A stretch of 64,000 bases of DNA from Sanguibacter gelidistatuariae (GTDB taxonomy: Bacteria > Actinomycetota > Actinomycetes > Actinomycetales > Cellulomonadaceae): NCBI RefSeq assembly GCF_900096585.1, contig NZ_FMYH01000001.1:62001-126000 (forward strand), read 5' to 3'. The first letter of the stretch is position 1. Each line of letters opens with the position of its first letter. Position numbers and translations under genes: made by a program. Below the pieces are notes generated by a model. It saw only the letters and a program-made list of their open reading frames with translations. It did not search any database and was not told the DNA's origin. Positions 8,967-17,136 of this stretch are shown here, piece after piece.

Positions 8967-10277
8967 TCAGCTGGGCGCTTCCGCGCCCGGGCGGGTGTAG
9001 TAGTGCCAGGCCAGCCACGTGCCGAAGGCGCACCACAGCGCGCACTGGATGAAGAACGCCGTCGGGCTGATGACCGAGAGCGCCATACCGACGAGGAAGG
9101 GGCCGAAGGCCGCGATCGCCGACGTCCAGCCGATCGCCCCGCCGGCCTGGCGCTTGGGGAAGATCATCGGCATCTGCTTGAAGGTGCCGGCGTTGGCGAA
9201 GCCCGCGAAGAAGAAGATGATGAGCATCCCGGTGAGGAAGCCCCAGAACTCCCCCACGCTCGAGGGGGTGAGGAAGAAGAGCGTCACGATCGTGCCGATC
9301 GTCATGCCCACGCCGCCGATGAAGGTGAAGATCGCGCCGCCGAAGCGATCGCACAGCGGACCCGATCCCGCCCGGACCAACGCGCCCAGGGCCGGTCCGA
9401 TGAAGGCGAAGGCGAGCGGGTTTGGAGCGCCGTCGAAACCGCCGTAGAGGTTCTTGATGAGCAGGCCCATCTGCGCCGCGAGGCCACTGTACGCACCGAA
9501 GGACATGAGGTAGATGGCCGTCATGATCCAGGTGTGCTTGAGCCGGAAGATGTCCATCTGCTCGCGGAAGTTCGCCTTCACCGGCACCCGGCGCAGGAAC
9601 ACGAGCGCGAGGATGATGGCGAGGACCACCCACGGGATGAGCACAAGACCACCGTTGTGCAGCCAGATCAGGGAGCCGTCCGTGGTGCTCTGCGGGGTGA
9701 GGGTCGCGGTGCCGAGCAGGCCGAAGCCGACGACCCACGGGGTGAGCACCTGGACCAGGGAGATGCCGAAGTTCCCCAGGCCTGCCTGCAGGCCCAGGGC
9801 CGTGCCAGCGAGGCGCTTGGGGAAGAAGTAGCTCGTGGACGGCATGAATCCGGAGAACGTCCCGCCGCCGATCCCGGCGGCGAAGGCCAGGGCGAGGAGG
9901 ACCCCGTAGGGGGTGCTGGTGTCCCGGACGACGATCGTCCAGCCGAGCATCGGCAGCAGCAGCAGGGCCGAGCTCACCGCGACGAGGTTGCGGGTGCCCA
10001 GGATCGGCGGCAGGAACATGAAGGCCATCCGGAAGAGGCCCGCTGCGAGGCCGGGGATGGCGACCAGCCAGTACAGCTGCCCGGTGGTCAGGGAGTACCC
10101 GATCGAGTTCAGCTGGGGGGCGATCGCGCTGACCAGGTACCAGGTCGCGAAGCCCAGCATCATGGAGTAGGTGCTGATCCACAGCGTGCGCCAGGCCAGC
10201 TTGGAGTCCCAGGTCTCCTCGTTCTCCGGGTCCCAGTTGGACAGGTCTGGGGAGAGGAGGGTCTTCGCAGTCGTCAT
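8967..10277 (-). CDS. narK: Nitrate/nitrite transporter of the NNP family
   Basis: NarK moves nitrate in and nitrite out across the membrane to feed NarG. The 436-residue protein has about twelve hydrophobic segments and NNP signatures such as AGIGGGTFSGFMPSTSYFFP and GLGNFGISLVQ. The ATG at 10277 follows GAGGAC. A further upstream start would add about 18 residues without a ribosome site. It is the first gene of the narK-GHJI unit, and the control region lies in the 146 bases between it and the regulator gene. Confidence 0.93.
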   Translation of the reverse strand: MTTAKTLLSPDLSNWDPENEETWDSKLAWRTLWISTYSMMLGFATWYLVSAIAPQLNSIGYSLTTGQLYWLVAIPGLAAGLFRMAFMFLPPILGTRNLVAVSSALLLLPMLGWTIVVRDTSTPYGVLLALAFAAGIGGGTFSGFMPSTSYFFPKRLAGTALGLQAGLGNFGISLVQVLTPWVVGFGLLGTATLTPQSTTDGSLIWLHNGGLVLIPWVVLAIILALVFLRRVPVKANFREQMDIFRLKHTWIMTAIYLMSFGAYSGLAAQMGLLIKNLYGGFDGAPNPLAFAFIGPALGALVRAGSGPLCDRFGGAIFTFIGGVGMTIGTIVTLFFLTPSSVGEFWGFLTGMLIIFFFAGFANAGTFKQMPMIFPKRQAGGAIGWTSAIAAFGPFLVGMALSVISPTAFFIQCALWCAFGTWLAWHYYTRPGAEAPS

Positions 10278-10373
10278 TGGTGCGTCCTCGATGTCAGGAG
10301 CGGACGCCAAGGTCAGCGCCGCACATGTCACCGAGTCTGGCCCGGGACCTTAGACCCTGCAACGGGACTTCGC

Positions 10374-10418
10374 CGTGAATAATCGTCCTCACGGGTGAGA
10401 TCTCTCAGGTGAGATCTC
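10374..10418. promoter_or_regulatory. Candidate operators upstream of narK
   Basis: CGTGAATAAT at 10374-10383 recurs at the start of the neighbouring regulator gene (11070-11079, opposite strand). Just beside it, GTGAGATCTC occurs twice, at 10395-10404 and 10409-10418, 14 bases apart; each copy holds the palindrome GAGATCTC. These sites are 97 to 141 bases upstream of the narK ATG. They are plausible binding sites for the adjacent regulator or another anaerobic regulator, but no promoter hexamers are convincing. Confidence 0.4.
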
Positions 10419-10423
10419 GCGGG

Positions 10424-11071
10424 TCAGCTCTCGCGGCGGCCGCACTCCAGGCTCAGGGTGCAGCACCCCGGACCGGAGAACGGGAGGAGCGCACGCGCTG
10501 TAACGGGCCCGCCAGCCTGGGACAGGACGGTGCGCACGAGCCCGAGATGGACCACGCAGACCATGCCGTGGGACTCGGCGACCATGTCCTGGTAGGGGCA
10601 GTCTGTGATGTCCACCCGGAGCGCCGCCTCGTCGATGCAGGCGTTGAAGCCGCTCTGGTCGAGGTGGTCGTCGAGGGCGTCGATCTGGCGCAGGGCACCC
10701 TCGGGCAAGCGGGCGGTGGGCGTCGGGACCGTGGACTCCAGGTATCGGCGCAGCAGGTCCCCGCGCTCGGTGGCCGAGGCGACCTTGCGCGCAACGTCGT
10801 CGTTCGTCTCGACATCCGCGCCGGTCGCCGCGCTGTAGAGGGTGCGCGGGCGCCCGCGGGTCGTGCGCGTCTCGACGATCGAGGTGACGTAGCCGCCGCG
10901 GGTGAGGCGCTGGAGGTGCTCGCGGACGGTGTTGGGGTGCAGTCCGGTCGCCTCGACGAGCTCGGCGAGCGTGCGCCGGTCCCGCTCCTGGAGCAGATGG
11001 AGCAGTTCCACCCGGCTGGGCGAAGCGAGCGTCCGGAACGTCTCGGTGCGCGGTGCGGCCATGGCCCCCAT
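10424..11071 (-). CDS. ArsR-like HTH regulator with Cys-rich C-terminus, ArnR-like
   Basis: The N-terminal 75 residues form a winged helix (ASPSRVELLHLLQERDRRTLAELVEATGLHPNTVREHLQ, split by its turn). The C-terminal half carries cysteines in FNACIDEAALRVDITDCPY, MVCVVH and GPGCCTLSLECG, a pattern seen in Fe-S-containing regulators of the SufR type. In Corynebacterium the nar operon is repressed by ArnR, a Fe-S HTH protein encoded beside narKGHJI; this gene has the same position, so nitrate-reductase control by O2 or NO is a reasonable inference, not shown here. ATGs at 11071 and 11062 are both possible starts. The copy of CGTGAATAAT over the first start suggests autoregulation. Confidence 0.75.
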   Translation of the reverse strand: MGAMAAPRTETFRTLASPSRVELLHLLQERDRRTLAELVEATGLHPNTVREHLQRLTRGGYVTSIVETRTTRGRPRTLYSAATGADVETNDDVARKVASATERGDLLRRYLESTVPTPTARLPEGALRQIDALDDHLDQSGFNACIDEAALRVDITDCPYQDMVAESHGMVCVVHLGLVRTVLSQAGGPVTARALLPFSGPGCCTLSLECGRRES

Positions 11072-11079
11072 TATTCACG
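11070..11079 (-). promoter_or_regulatory. CGTGAATAAT motif at the regulator start
   Basis: On the minus strand CGTGAATAAT covers the first possible start codon of the ArsR-like regulator, with the second start 8 bases further. The same ten bases lie upstream of narK at 10374-10383. Sharing by the regulator and its likely target suggests an operator. Confidence 0.4.
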
Positions 11080-11123
11080 ACAGGTCCCAGAAGAAAAGAA
11101 TGTCGCTGGTCTAGGCTGGACTG

Positions 11124-11630
11124 ATGCAGCCGGATCGAAGCTCCCCGCGCCACCGCGCCACCGTGATCACCGTCTCCGATCGCAGCGCCGCCGGCACCCG
11201 GGCCGACACCTCGGGCCCGCTGGCCGCCCAGCGCCTGACCGACGCCGGCTATGCCGTCACGACCGCGATCGTGCCCGACGGCGCAGCGCCCGTCCGCGCG
11301 GCCCTGGCCGCCGCGGTCTCCGACGGCGCGCGTGTGGTGATCACGACCGGCGGGACCGGCGTCGGGCCCCGAGACGAGACTCCCGAGGGCACGGCTCCCC
11401 TGCTGACCCGCGAGCTGCCCGGGATTCCCGAGGCGCTGCGCCGGGTGGGCGCGGAGCACACCGCGTCCGCGGTGCTCTCCCGGGGGCTGGCCGGGATCGT
11501 CGACAGCGCCCACGGCGGGGCGCTCGTGGTGAACCTGCCCGGGTCGCTCGCCGCCGTCGACCAGGGGCTCGATGCGCTGCTCCCGCTCGTCGACCACGTG
11601 CTCTCCCAGCTCGACGGCGGGGACCACTGA
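11124..11630 (+). CDS. mog: Molybdenum cofactor protein, MogA/MoaB family
   Basis: Proteins of this family adenylylate molybdopterin before metal insertion by MoeA. The 168-residue product has the core motifs TVITVSDRSAAGTRADTSGP and VVITTGGTGVGPRDETPE, plus GIPEALRR and VVNLPGSLAAV. A TAGGCT hexamer at 11112-11117 ends 6 bases before the ATG, so the transcript may be leaderless. It is the first gene of mog-moaE-moaA-torD-like, and its stop overlaps the moaE start (TGATG). Confidence 0.9.
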   Translation: MQPDRSSPRHRATVITVSDRSAAGTRADTSGPLAAQRLTDAGYAVTTAIVPDGAAPVRAALAAAVSDGARVVITTGGTGVGPRDETPEGTAPLLTRELPGIPEALRRVGAEHTASAVLSRGLAGIVDSAHGGALVVNLPGSLAAVDQGLDALLPLVDHVLSQLDGGDH

Positions 11631-12058
11631 TGGCGCTCCTGGCCCAGGTCACCGCGGAGCCACTGTCCCTCGAGGAGCACCTGCGGGCGGTCGCCAGCCC
11701 CGACGCCGGGGCGGTCGCGACCTTCGTCGGGCAGGTCCGCGACCACGACCACGAGGCGACCGGCGAGGTGGTCTCCCTCGAGTACAGCGCCCATCCCGAC
11801 GCGGCGCGGATCCTCACCGAGATCGCCTCACGGTTCGCCGCTCAGTTTGCCGCAGACGGCGTGCGGGTGGCCGTGAGCCACCGCGTCGGCGTGCTCGCGG
11901 TCGGCGACTACGCGCTCGTGGCCTGCGTGTCCAGCGCGCACCGGGCCGCCGCCTTCGACGCCTGCCGGGACCTCGTCGAGGCGGTCAAGGTCGAGCTGCC
12001 GGTGTGGAAGCGTCAGAGCACCGACGACGGCACGCACGGCTGGGTGGGGTTGACGTGA
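11630..12058 (+). CDS. moaE: Molybdopterin synthase catalytic subunit
   Basis: MoaE adds sulfur from MoaD thiocarboxylate to cyclic pyranopterin monophosphate. The 142-residue protein has AVATFVGQVRDHDH, the LEYSAHPDAA stretch, HRVGVLAVGDYALV, and the C-terminal catalytic region ELPVWKRQSTDDGTHGWV with its conserved lysine and tryptophan. The start ATG overlaps the previous stop. A partner MoaD is encoded on the other strand at 19711-19950. Confidence 0.93.
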   Translation: MALLAQVTAEPLSLEEHLRAVASPDAGAVATFVGQVRDHDHEATGEVVSLEYSAHPDAARILTEIASRFAAQFAADGVRVAVSHRVGVLAVGDYALVACVSSAHRAAAFDACRDLVEAVKVELPVWKRQSTDDGTHGWVGLT

Positions 12059-13173
12059 GCACCGGTGTGCACTGGCTGCCGACGCCTGGGGTACGTGGGG
12101 ACGCTGCGCCGGGCGTCTCCGCTCCCGCGCCCGCAGCGGGTCCGCCTGCCTCCCAGACCGCGGAACCGGAACACGGTGCCGGGCCGCTGGTCGACCGCTT
12201 CGGTCGGGTGCACCGCGACCTGCGGATCTCTCTGACCGACCGCTGCTCGCTACGCTGCACCTACTGCATGCCGGCCGAGGGCGTCGAGTGGTTGTCCAAG
12301 GACAGCCTCCTCACGACCGACGAGCTCGAGCGGGTTGCCCGGGTGGCCGCCGGGCTCGGTATCACCGAAGTCCGCCTGACCGGCGGAGAGCCGCTGCTGC
12401 GGCGCGACGTGGTCGACGTCGTGCGCCGGATGGCCCGGATCGAGGGACCCGACGGGCCGCTCGAGGTGTCGATCACCACCAACGGGCTGCGCCTGGTCGA
12501 GCTCGCCCGTCCCCTGGCCGAGGCTGGGCTGGCGCGGGCGAACGTCAGCCTCGACACCCTGCGCCCGGACCGCTTCCTCGCCCTCACCCGCCGCAATCGG
12601 CTCGGCGACGTGCTCGCCGGGATCGACGCCGCACGCGCCGCCGGGCTCGACCCGGTGAAGATCAATGCCGTCGCCATGCGCGGGGTCAACGACGACGAGC
12701 TGGTCGACCTGGTGCGGTTCGCCGCAGACCGCGGTGCCCAGATGCGGTTCATCGAGCAGATGCCGCTCGACGCCGGGCACACGTGGTCCCGGGTCGAGAT
12801 GGTCCGCGGCGAGGAGATCCTCGACCGGCTCTCCGAGGCGTTTACCCTCACCCCAGTGGGCGAGCGCGGCGCGTCCCCCGCCGAGACCTGGCTGGTCGAC
12901 GGCGGCCCGACGACGGTCGGCGTCATCGCCTCCGTGACCGCGCCGTTCTGCGGTTCCTGCGACCGGGTGCGGCTGACCGCCGACGGCCAGCTCCGCAGCT
13001 GCCTCTTCGCCCGCACCGAGTCCGACCTGCTCCCCCTGCTGCGCGGCGAGGCCTCCGACGCCGACGTCGCGGCGCTCATGCGCCGCTGCATCGCGGGCAA
13101 GCAGGCCGGTCACGGGATCGACGACGAGGGGTTCCTCCAGCCGGACCGCCCGATGAGCGCGATCGGTGGTTGA
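12055..13173 (+). CDS. moaA: GTP 3',8-cyclase (radical SAM)
   Basis: MoaA rearranges GTP in the first step of molybdopterin synthesis. The radical-SAM Cys motif is DRCSLRCTYCMPAEG, and the second cluster uses CGSCDRVRLTADGQLRSCLF near the C-terminus; both are intact. The chosen GTG start at 12055 overlaps the moaE stop as GTGA and gives a non-conserved N-terminal tail of about 50 residues before DRFGRVHRDLRISLTDRC. The C-terminus ends RPMSAIGG, with the double glycine needed for activity in MoaA proteins. Confidence 0.95.
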   Translation: MSTGVHWLPTPGVRGDAAPGVSAPAPAAGPPASQTAEPEHGAGPLVDRFGRVHRDLRISLTDRCSLRCTYCMPAEGVEWLSKDSLLTTDELERVARVAAGLGITEVRLTGGEPLLRRDVVDVVRRMARIEGPDGPLEVSITTNGLRLVELARPLAEAGLARANVSLDTLRPDRFLALTRRNRLGDVLAGIDAARAAGLDPVKINAVAMRGVNDDELVDLVRFAADRGAQMRFIEQMPLDAGHTWSRVEMVRGEEILDRLSEAFTLTPVGERGASPAETWLVDGGPTTVGVIASVTAPFCGSCDRVRLTADGQLRSCLFARTESDLLPLLRGEASDADVAALMRRCIAGKQAGHGIDDEGFLQPDRPMSAIGG

Positions 13174-13780
13174 GGTGACGCTGCCGGCGGGCTTCCTCAC
13201 GAAGGTCTCCCAGACCGCGACGGACCGCGCCCACGGCTGGGACGCCGTGGCGGACGTACTCACCTCGCCGGACGCCACGCTCGTGGACCGGCTCCGGTCC
13301 GGCGCCCTGGCGCAGACGTGGCGAGACAGCACCGGGTGGCTGGGCGAGGATGCCCATGTCCTGACGGCCGAGCTGATGAGCCTGGACGTGTACGCCCGCG
13401 GTGCCTCGCGGCGCACCGCCGATGCCGACCTGGCGGACCTGCGCTCCGGGTATGCCGCGCTCGTCGCCCGCGACGCCGGGCTCGTCGCGAGCATCCGTGA
13501 GCTCGCGGACCTGTGCCGGGAGGAGGCCGCGGCGTGGACGGACGCCCGCTCGGACGAGGCCAAGGCCTCCCGCGTCGGCCAGCAGGACTTCATCACTGCC
13601 CGGCTCGTCCCCGCCCTGCCCGATCTCGGCGGGCGCCTGGCACTCGAGGCGGAGGCGAGCGTCTGGCGCCTGCTCGGACGGGTGATGCTCGGGCTGTTGT
13701 CGGCGGACACCGGCAAGGACTTCCAGCGCGCGGTGCTCGGCGAAGACCGCGGCCGGCGACGTCGCAGCGCTCGCGGCTGA
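13166..13780 (+). CDS. TorD-like molybdoenzyme chaperone (probable)
   Basis: A 204-residue, mostly helical protein. The stretch QQDFITARLVPALPDLGGRL followed by EASVWRLLGRVMLGLL resembles the last helices of TorD/DmsD chaperones, but the family motif around the P-x-ESVH loop is missing, so the assignment is tentative. GTG 13166 overlaps moaA by 8 bases; GTG 13175 is an alternative. It belongs to the moa operon and converges with the Fe-S gene with only 8 bases between the stops. A clearer TorD member is encoded at 14867-15547. Confidence 0.55.
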   Translation: MVEVTLPAGFLTKVSQTATDRAHGWDAVADVLTSPDATLVDRLRSGALAQTWRDSTGWLGEDAHVLTAELMSLDVYARGASRRTADADLADLRSGYAALVARDAGLVASIRELADLCREEAAAWTDARSDEAKASRVGQQDFITARLVPALPDLGGRLALEAEASVWRLLGRVMLGLLSADTGKDFQRAVLGEDRGRRRRSARG

Positions 13781-13788
13781 CCCTCAGG

Positions 13789-14853
13789 TCACCTGCCGGG
13801 CGGGAGGCGCGAGGAGAACGGGTTCTGGCGCCGGTACGTGCATACCGGGCACAGGGGCGCGGCGTCGGTCGTGGGGAACCGGGTCCGGCACCGCTGGCAC
13901 TGGGCTGTGGTCAGGGACGCGACGGCAGCCACCGCGGGTGAGTCGACCCGGGACAGCAGCCCGTCCCAGGCCCACACCCCGGCCACCGTGAGCACGTCTT
14001 CGGGGCACAGCTGGACGCAGAGCTGACAGCCGTCGCACGACGTCGGGTCCTGCAGCAGGCTTGTGACCATCGGCGTCCCGGCCGCAACCTCCCCGGCCGC
14101 GGCACCATTGCTCGGCGCGGGCTGCTGCGCCCCGAAGTGGCGCAGGCTCAAGGCGTCCGTGGGGCAGGCCCGCACGCACACCCCGCACGCCGTGCAGCCC
14201 CGCGCGCGCAGCTCGACGGCGGCGCTGGCCGGCTCCAACCCGGCGCGGGAACCGGCCGGGACCAGTGCCGCGATCGCGGCGTTGAGACGCCGGGGACCAG
14301 ACTGGAACTGGTCGGCCAGGTCCCGCGCCGGCCCGCCACCCAGGCCCAGCATCTGACGCCGGGCCACGGGCATCGCGGTGGCGTCGAGGACGTCGCGAGT
14401 CGTCTCGCGGCGGGTCCGGGGTCCGCGACGACGGCCCCGCAGCCCGCGGGGGTGGTCGTCGGGCGCGGGGTTGGCGTCGGGCGCGGGGTTGGCGTCGGGC
14501 GGGGTGTCATGCGCAGCGTCTGGTGCGGTGTCTGGTGCGGCCTCGGGTGCCCCGGCGATCTGGAGGCGGGGGACCCCCGCCGCGGCGAGCACGGCCGCCG
14601 CGGACGCGAGGTGGCCGGCCGCATCCGGCTGGGCGCATCCGTCCAGCCGCACGAGGACCGTTCCCGCTCCCGCGGTGAGCAGCTCCAGCACCTCATGAGC
14701 CGGCACGTCGCGGAGGCAGCCAGGCAACCGAATGACTGTGCGCGTGCGATCACCGCGGGACGGCGACGGGCACTCGACGCAGACCAGCTCGAGCGCCACC
14801 CCCTCGCTCTGGCGCGCGACCCAGCGCGCGACCCCCTGCAGCGCGTCGGTCAT
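13789..14853 (-). CDS. Dicluster 4Fe-4S protein linked to the dms operon
   Basis: A 354-residue protein with two ferredoxin-type motifs, CTACGVCVRACP and CDGCQLCVQLCP, and a C-terminal four-Cys group (CQRCRTRF and CPVC) that looks like a zinc ribbon. The N-terminal 100 residues contain VVLVRLDGCAQP-like strands resembling a thioredoxin-type or CooF-like fold of unknown role. A low-complexity linker has tandem PDANPA units, made by an 18-base repeat near 14457-14510. It is the last gene after dmsABC-torD, so it may carry electrons to, or help mature, the DMSO-reductase-type enzyme. Confidence 0.7.
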   Translation of the reverse strand: MTDALQGVARWVARQSEGVALELVCVECPSPSRGDRTRTVIRLPGCLRDVPAHEVLELLTAGAGTVLVRLDGCAQPDAAGHLASAAAVLAAAGVPRLQIAGAPEAAPDTAPDAAHDTPPDANPAPDANPAPDDHPRGLRGRRRGPRTRRETTRDVLDATAMPVARRQMLGLGGGPARDLADQFQSGPRRLNAAIAALVPAGSRAGLEPASAAVELRARGCTACGVCVRACPTDALSLRHFGAQQPAPSNGAAAGEVAAGTPMVTSLLQDPTSCDGCQLCVQLCPEDVLTVAGVWAWDGLLSRVDSPAVAAVASLTTAQCQRCRTRFPTTDAAPLCPVCTYRRQNPFSSRLPPGR

Positions 14854-14866
14854 GGCCTGGCCCTGC

Positions 14867-15547
14867 TCAGACCCGGAACGTGCGGTCGGCGTCGTCGAGC
14901 AGGCCGAGGCCGAGGGAGCCCACGCCGCGGTAGAAGCACGTCGTGGCCTCCCCCATGACGAGGGTCAGGCACTGCGGCCCCCACGCCAGAAGGTGGTCGT
15001 CCAGGAACGTAGCGACTCCGGCCAGCACGCGCCGCAGCTCGAGCTCGTCTGCGCCGTCGAGCGCGTCCAGCCCGCGCACGCACAGCTCAGCGACGAAACC
15101 CATCTCGAGGCCGATGTGGTCGTCAGGCTCCTGGTTGAGGCGCGGGGCCGCCAGGCCGAATGCCGCGTAGGCGGCCCGCACCAGGAACGTCTCCTGCTCG
15201 AAGACGAGCTTGTCCTCGGACAGGTGCACCGACTCGTACGGCGGCGCGGTCATCCGCTCGGGGCCCACAAACAGCTGGTTGAAGTCACGCCGCACGTCGC
15301 GGGCGTCCTCACCTGCCTGGGCCGACTCGAGCAGCTGGTTGATCCCGTCCCGGCTCTCCGGAGACGGCAGCGCGGGCCACTGGGACAACAAGTCCGCGTC
15401 GCGCAGCTGGTCGAGCACCTCCGGCGCCGGGGGCACAAGCAGCACCCGGGACAGCGTGGTGAACGCCGCGGCCATCCTGTCCAGGTGCCGGGCGAGCTCG
15501 GCCCGGTCCTGGAGCAGGTGGTCGACGACGGTCGTCGCGCGGGTCAT
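14867..15547 (-). CDS. TorD/DmsD family molybdoenzyme chaperone
   Basis: The 226-residue protein carries the TorD motif YESVHLSEDKLVFEQE, preceded by FNQLFVGPERMTAPP, and is helical throughout. Such chaperones bind the twin-arginine leader of a DmsA-type enzyme and hold it for cofactor loading. The gene starts 7 bases after the dmsC stop, so DmsA at 17137-19590 is the expected client. ATG 15547 was chosen because a start further upstream would run into dmsC. Confidence 0.88.
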   Translation of the reverse strand: MTRATTVVDHLLQDRAELARHLDRMAAAFTTLSRVLLVPPAPEVLDQLRDADLLSQWPALPSPESRDGINQLLESAQAGEDARDVRRDFNQLFVGPERMTAPPYESVHLSEDKLVFEQETFLVRAAYAAFGLAAPRLNQEPDDHIGLEMGFVAELCVRGLDALDGADELELRRVLAGVATFLDDHLLAWGPQCLTLVMGEATTCFYRGVGSLGLGLLDDADRTFRV

Positions 15548-15554
15548 CGTCAGC

Positions 15555-16502
15555 TCACATCCCGATCCGGAACATCGAGCCATAGAACTGCGACCGTCCG
15601 ATGAACTCACCCGCGAGCACGAGCGCAAACGCGCTGGTGGCCAAGATCGCGAGCGGGCGTGCCATCTTCGAGCTGCTCGCGTAGCGGTACACGAACACCG
15701 ACAGCAGGCCAGCACCGAGGAAGACCAGCACGAGCCGTGCGATGAACCAGCCGCCGCTGAAGACCGCGACGGACTCCCCGGCGACGGCTCCGCCACCGGC
15801 AAGGTTGGAGATGTGCAGGGCGATGATGATGAACTCCACGCCCAGCAGGACCACGGCCGCGATGCCGATCCCCTTGAGGATCGACGTGAGCAGCTTGCGT
15901 GAGTCCGGGTCGACGACGCCCTCGGTGTCGGCCGCGGCGGTGCCCGCCCGGGCGGCCACCTTGATCCGCCACATGACGGTGCCCATCAGCGCGGCGCCCA
16001 CCGCGAGCGCGCCCAGCAGGAACGTCGTGGTGAAGAACTGGGCGGGCGTGGCGAGGGTGTGCCACGCGGGAACCGTGATGAGGGAGTAGTAGATCATCGA
16101 CATCGACGTCACGAGCATGAGCCCGACGGCCGCGGTGACGAGGGCGAGCGCCTGGCGCTGGCGGGTGCTGCCCCACTTCTTCCACTGCAGAAAGGCGAAC
16201 ACGAAGCCGAGCCCCGCGAAGGCCGAGCCGAACACGATCTCCCGGGTCAGCCAGGAGGAGTCGAAGTGCCGCAGCACGTTGAGCGTGTTCGTCAGGTCGT
16301 TCATGTGGAACATCGAGACGATCAGCCCGAGGACCATGACCGGTCCGATCGCGAACAGCGCGGGGTCGGTCACCTTGTCGATCGCCGCGGAGCCGAACCG
16401 GCGGGCCGCGACGATCTGGATGATGCCGAGGACCACGAAGGCACCGACACTCATCTGCGCCAGGATCGTGAAGAGGATCATGGGAAGTTCGTGGACGTTC
16501 AT
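15555..16502 (-). CDS. dmsC: DMSO reductase-type membrane anchor subunit
   Basis: DmsC anchors the DmsAB pair and oxidises menaquinol. The 315-residue protein has about eight hydrophobic segments, beginning MNVHELPMILFTILAQMSVG as is usual for this family, with LIVSMFHMNDLTNTLNVL and FIGRSQFYGSMFRIGM at the end. It starts one base after the dmsB stop. Confidence 0.92.
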   Translation of the reverse strand: MNVHELPMILFTILAQMSVGAFVVLGIIQIVAARRFGSAAIDKVTDPALFAIGPVMVLGLIVSMFHMNDLTNTLNVLRHFDSSWLTREIVFGSAFAGLGFVFAFLQWKKWGSTRQRQALALVTAAVGLMLVTSMSMIYYSLITVPAWHTLATPAQFFTTTFLLGALAVGAALMGTVMWRIKVAARAGTAAADTEGVVDPDSRKLLTSILKGIGIAAVVLLGVEFIIIALHISNLAGGGAVAGESVAVFSGGWFIARLVLVFLGAGLLSVFVYRYASSSKMARPLAILATSAFALVLAGEFIGRSQFYGSMFRIGM

Positions 16503-16503
16503 C

Positions 16504-17121
16504 TCACAGCTCCTCAGGGTTGACGATCGCGCCCGTACCGTGGCCGGTCATCTGCGCGTCACGATGCGGGATGATCACCAGGCGCGGTCGGGTCAGAGCG
16601 GGGTCGGGGAGGGGTTCGACGCCGGCCAGCGTGCCGTGCTTGGCGCGGAGGTCGTCGATCGGCCCCCACCCCAGGGCGCGCGAGGGACAGGCGGCCACGC
16701 AGGCCGGGTCCTCCCCCTCGGCGCGGTAGTCCGCGCACATGTCGCACTTGCTCATGTGCCCGGTGCCCGGGTTGAACTGCGGTGCGGAGTAGGGGCAGGC
16801 CCATTCGCAGTACCGGCACCCCACGCACTTGTCCTCGTCGATCGAGACGATCCCGTCCTCGCCGACGTGCATGGCGGTCGTCGGGCAGACCTTGACGCAG
16901 ATCGGGTCCTCGCAGTGGTTGCAGGACATCGAGGTGAAGTAGGAGAACACGTTCGGCACGAACGTGTCGCCGTCCTGCTGCCAGGTGCCACCGGCGTATT
17001 CGGCGACCCGGCGCCACGTGATGCCGACGGGCAGGTCGTGCTTGTCCTTGCAGGCGATCGAGCAGGCTTTGCAGCCGTTGCACAGCGTCTGGTCGAAGCT
17101 AAATCCGAGCTTTTCCATCAT
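16504..17121 (-). CDS. dmsB: DMSO reductase-type electron-transfer subunit
   Basis: The 205-residue protein has four ferredoxin-type Cys motifs: CNGCKACSIACKDKHDLP, CNHCEDPICVKVCP, CVGCRYCEWACPYSAPQF and CDMCADYRAEGEDPACVAACP (its spacing is that of DmsB). It passes electrons from DmsC to DmsA outside the membrane. ATGs at 17121 and 17118 are both possible starts. Confidence 0.93.
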   Translation of the reverse strand: MMEKLGFSFDQTLCNGCKACSIACKDKHDLPVGITWRRVAEYAGGTWQQDGDTFVPNVFSYFTSMSCNHCEDPICVKVCPTTAMHVGEDGIVSIDEDKCVGCRYCEWACPYSAPQFNPGTGHMSKCDMCADYRAEGEDPACVAACPSRALGWGPIDDLRAKHGTLAGVEPLPDPALTRPRLVIIPHRDAQMTGHGTGAIVNPEEL

Positions 17122-17136
17122 GATCCCGTCTTGCCG

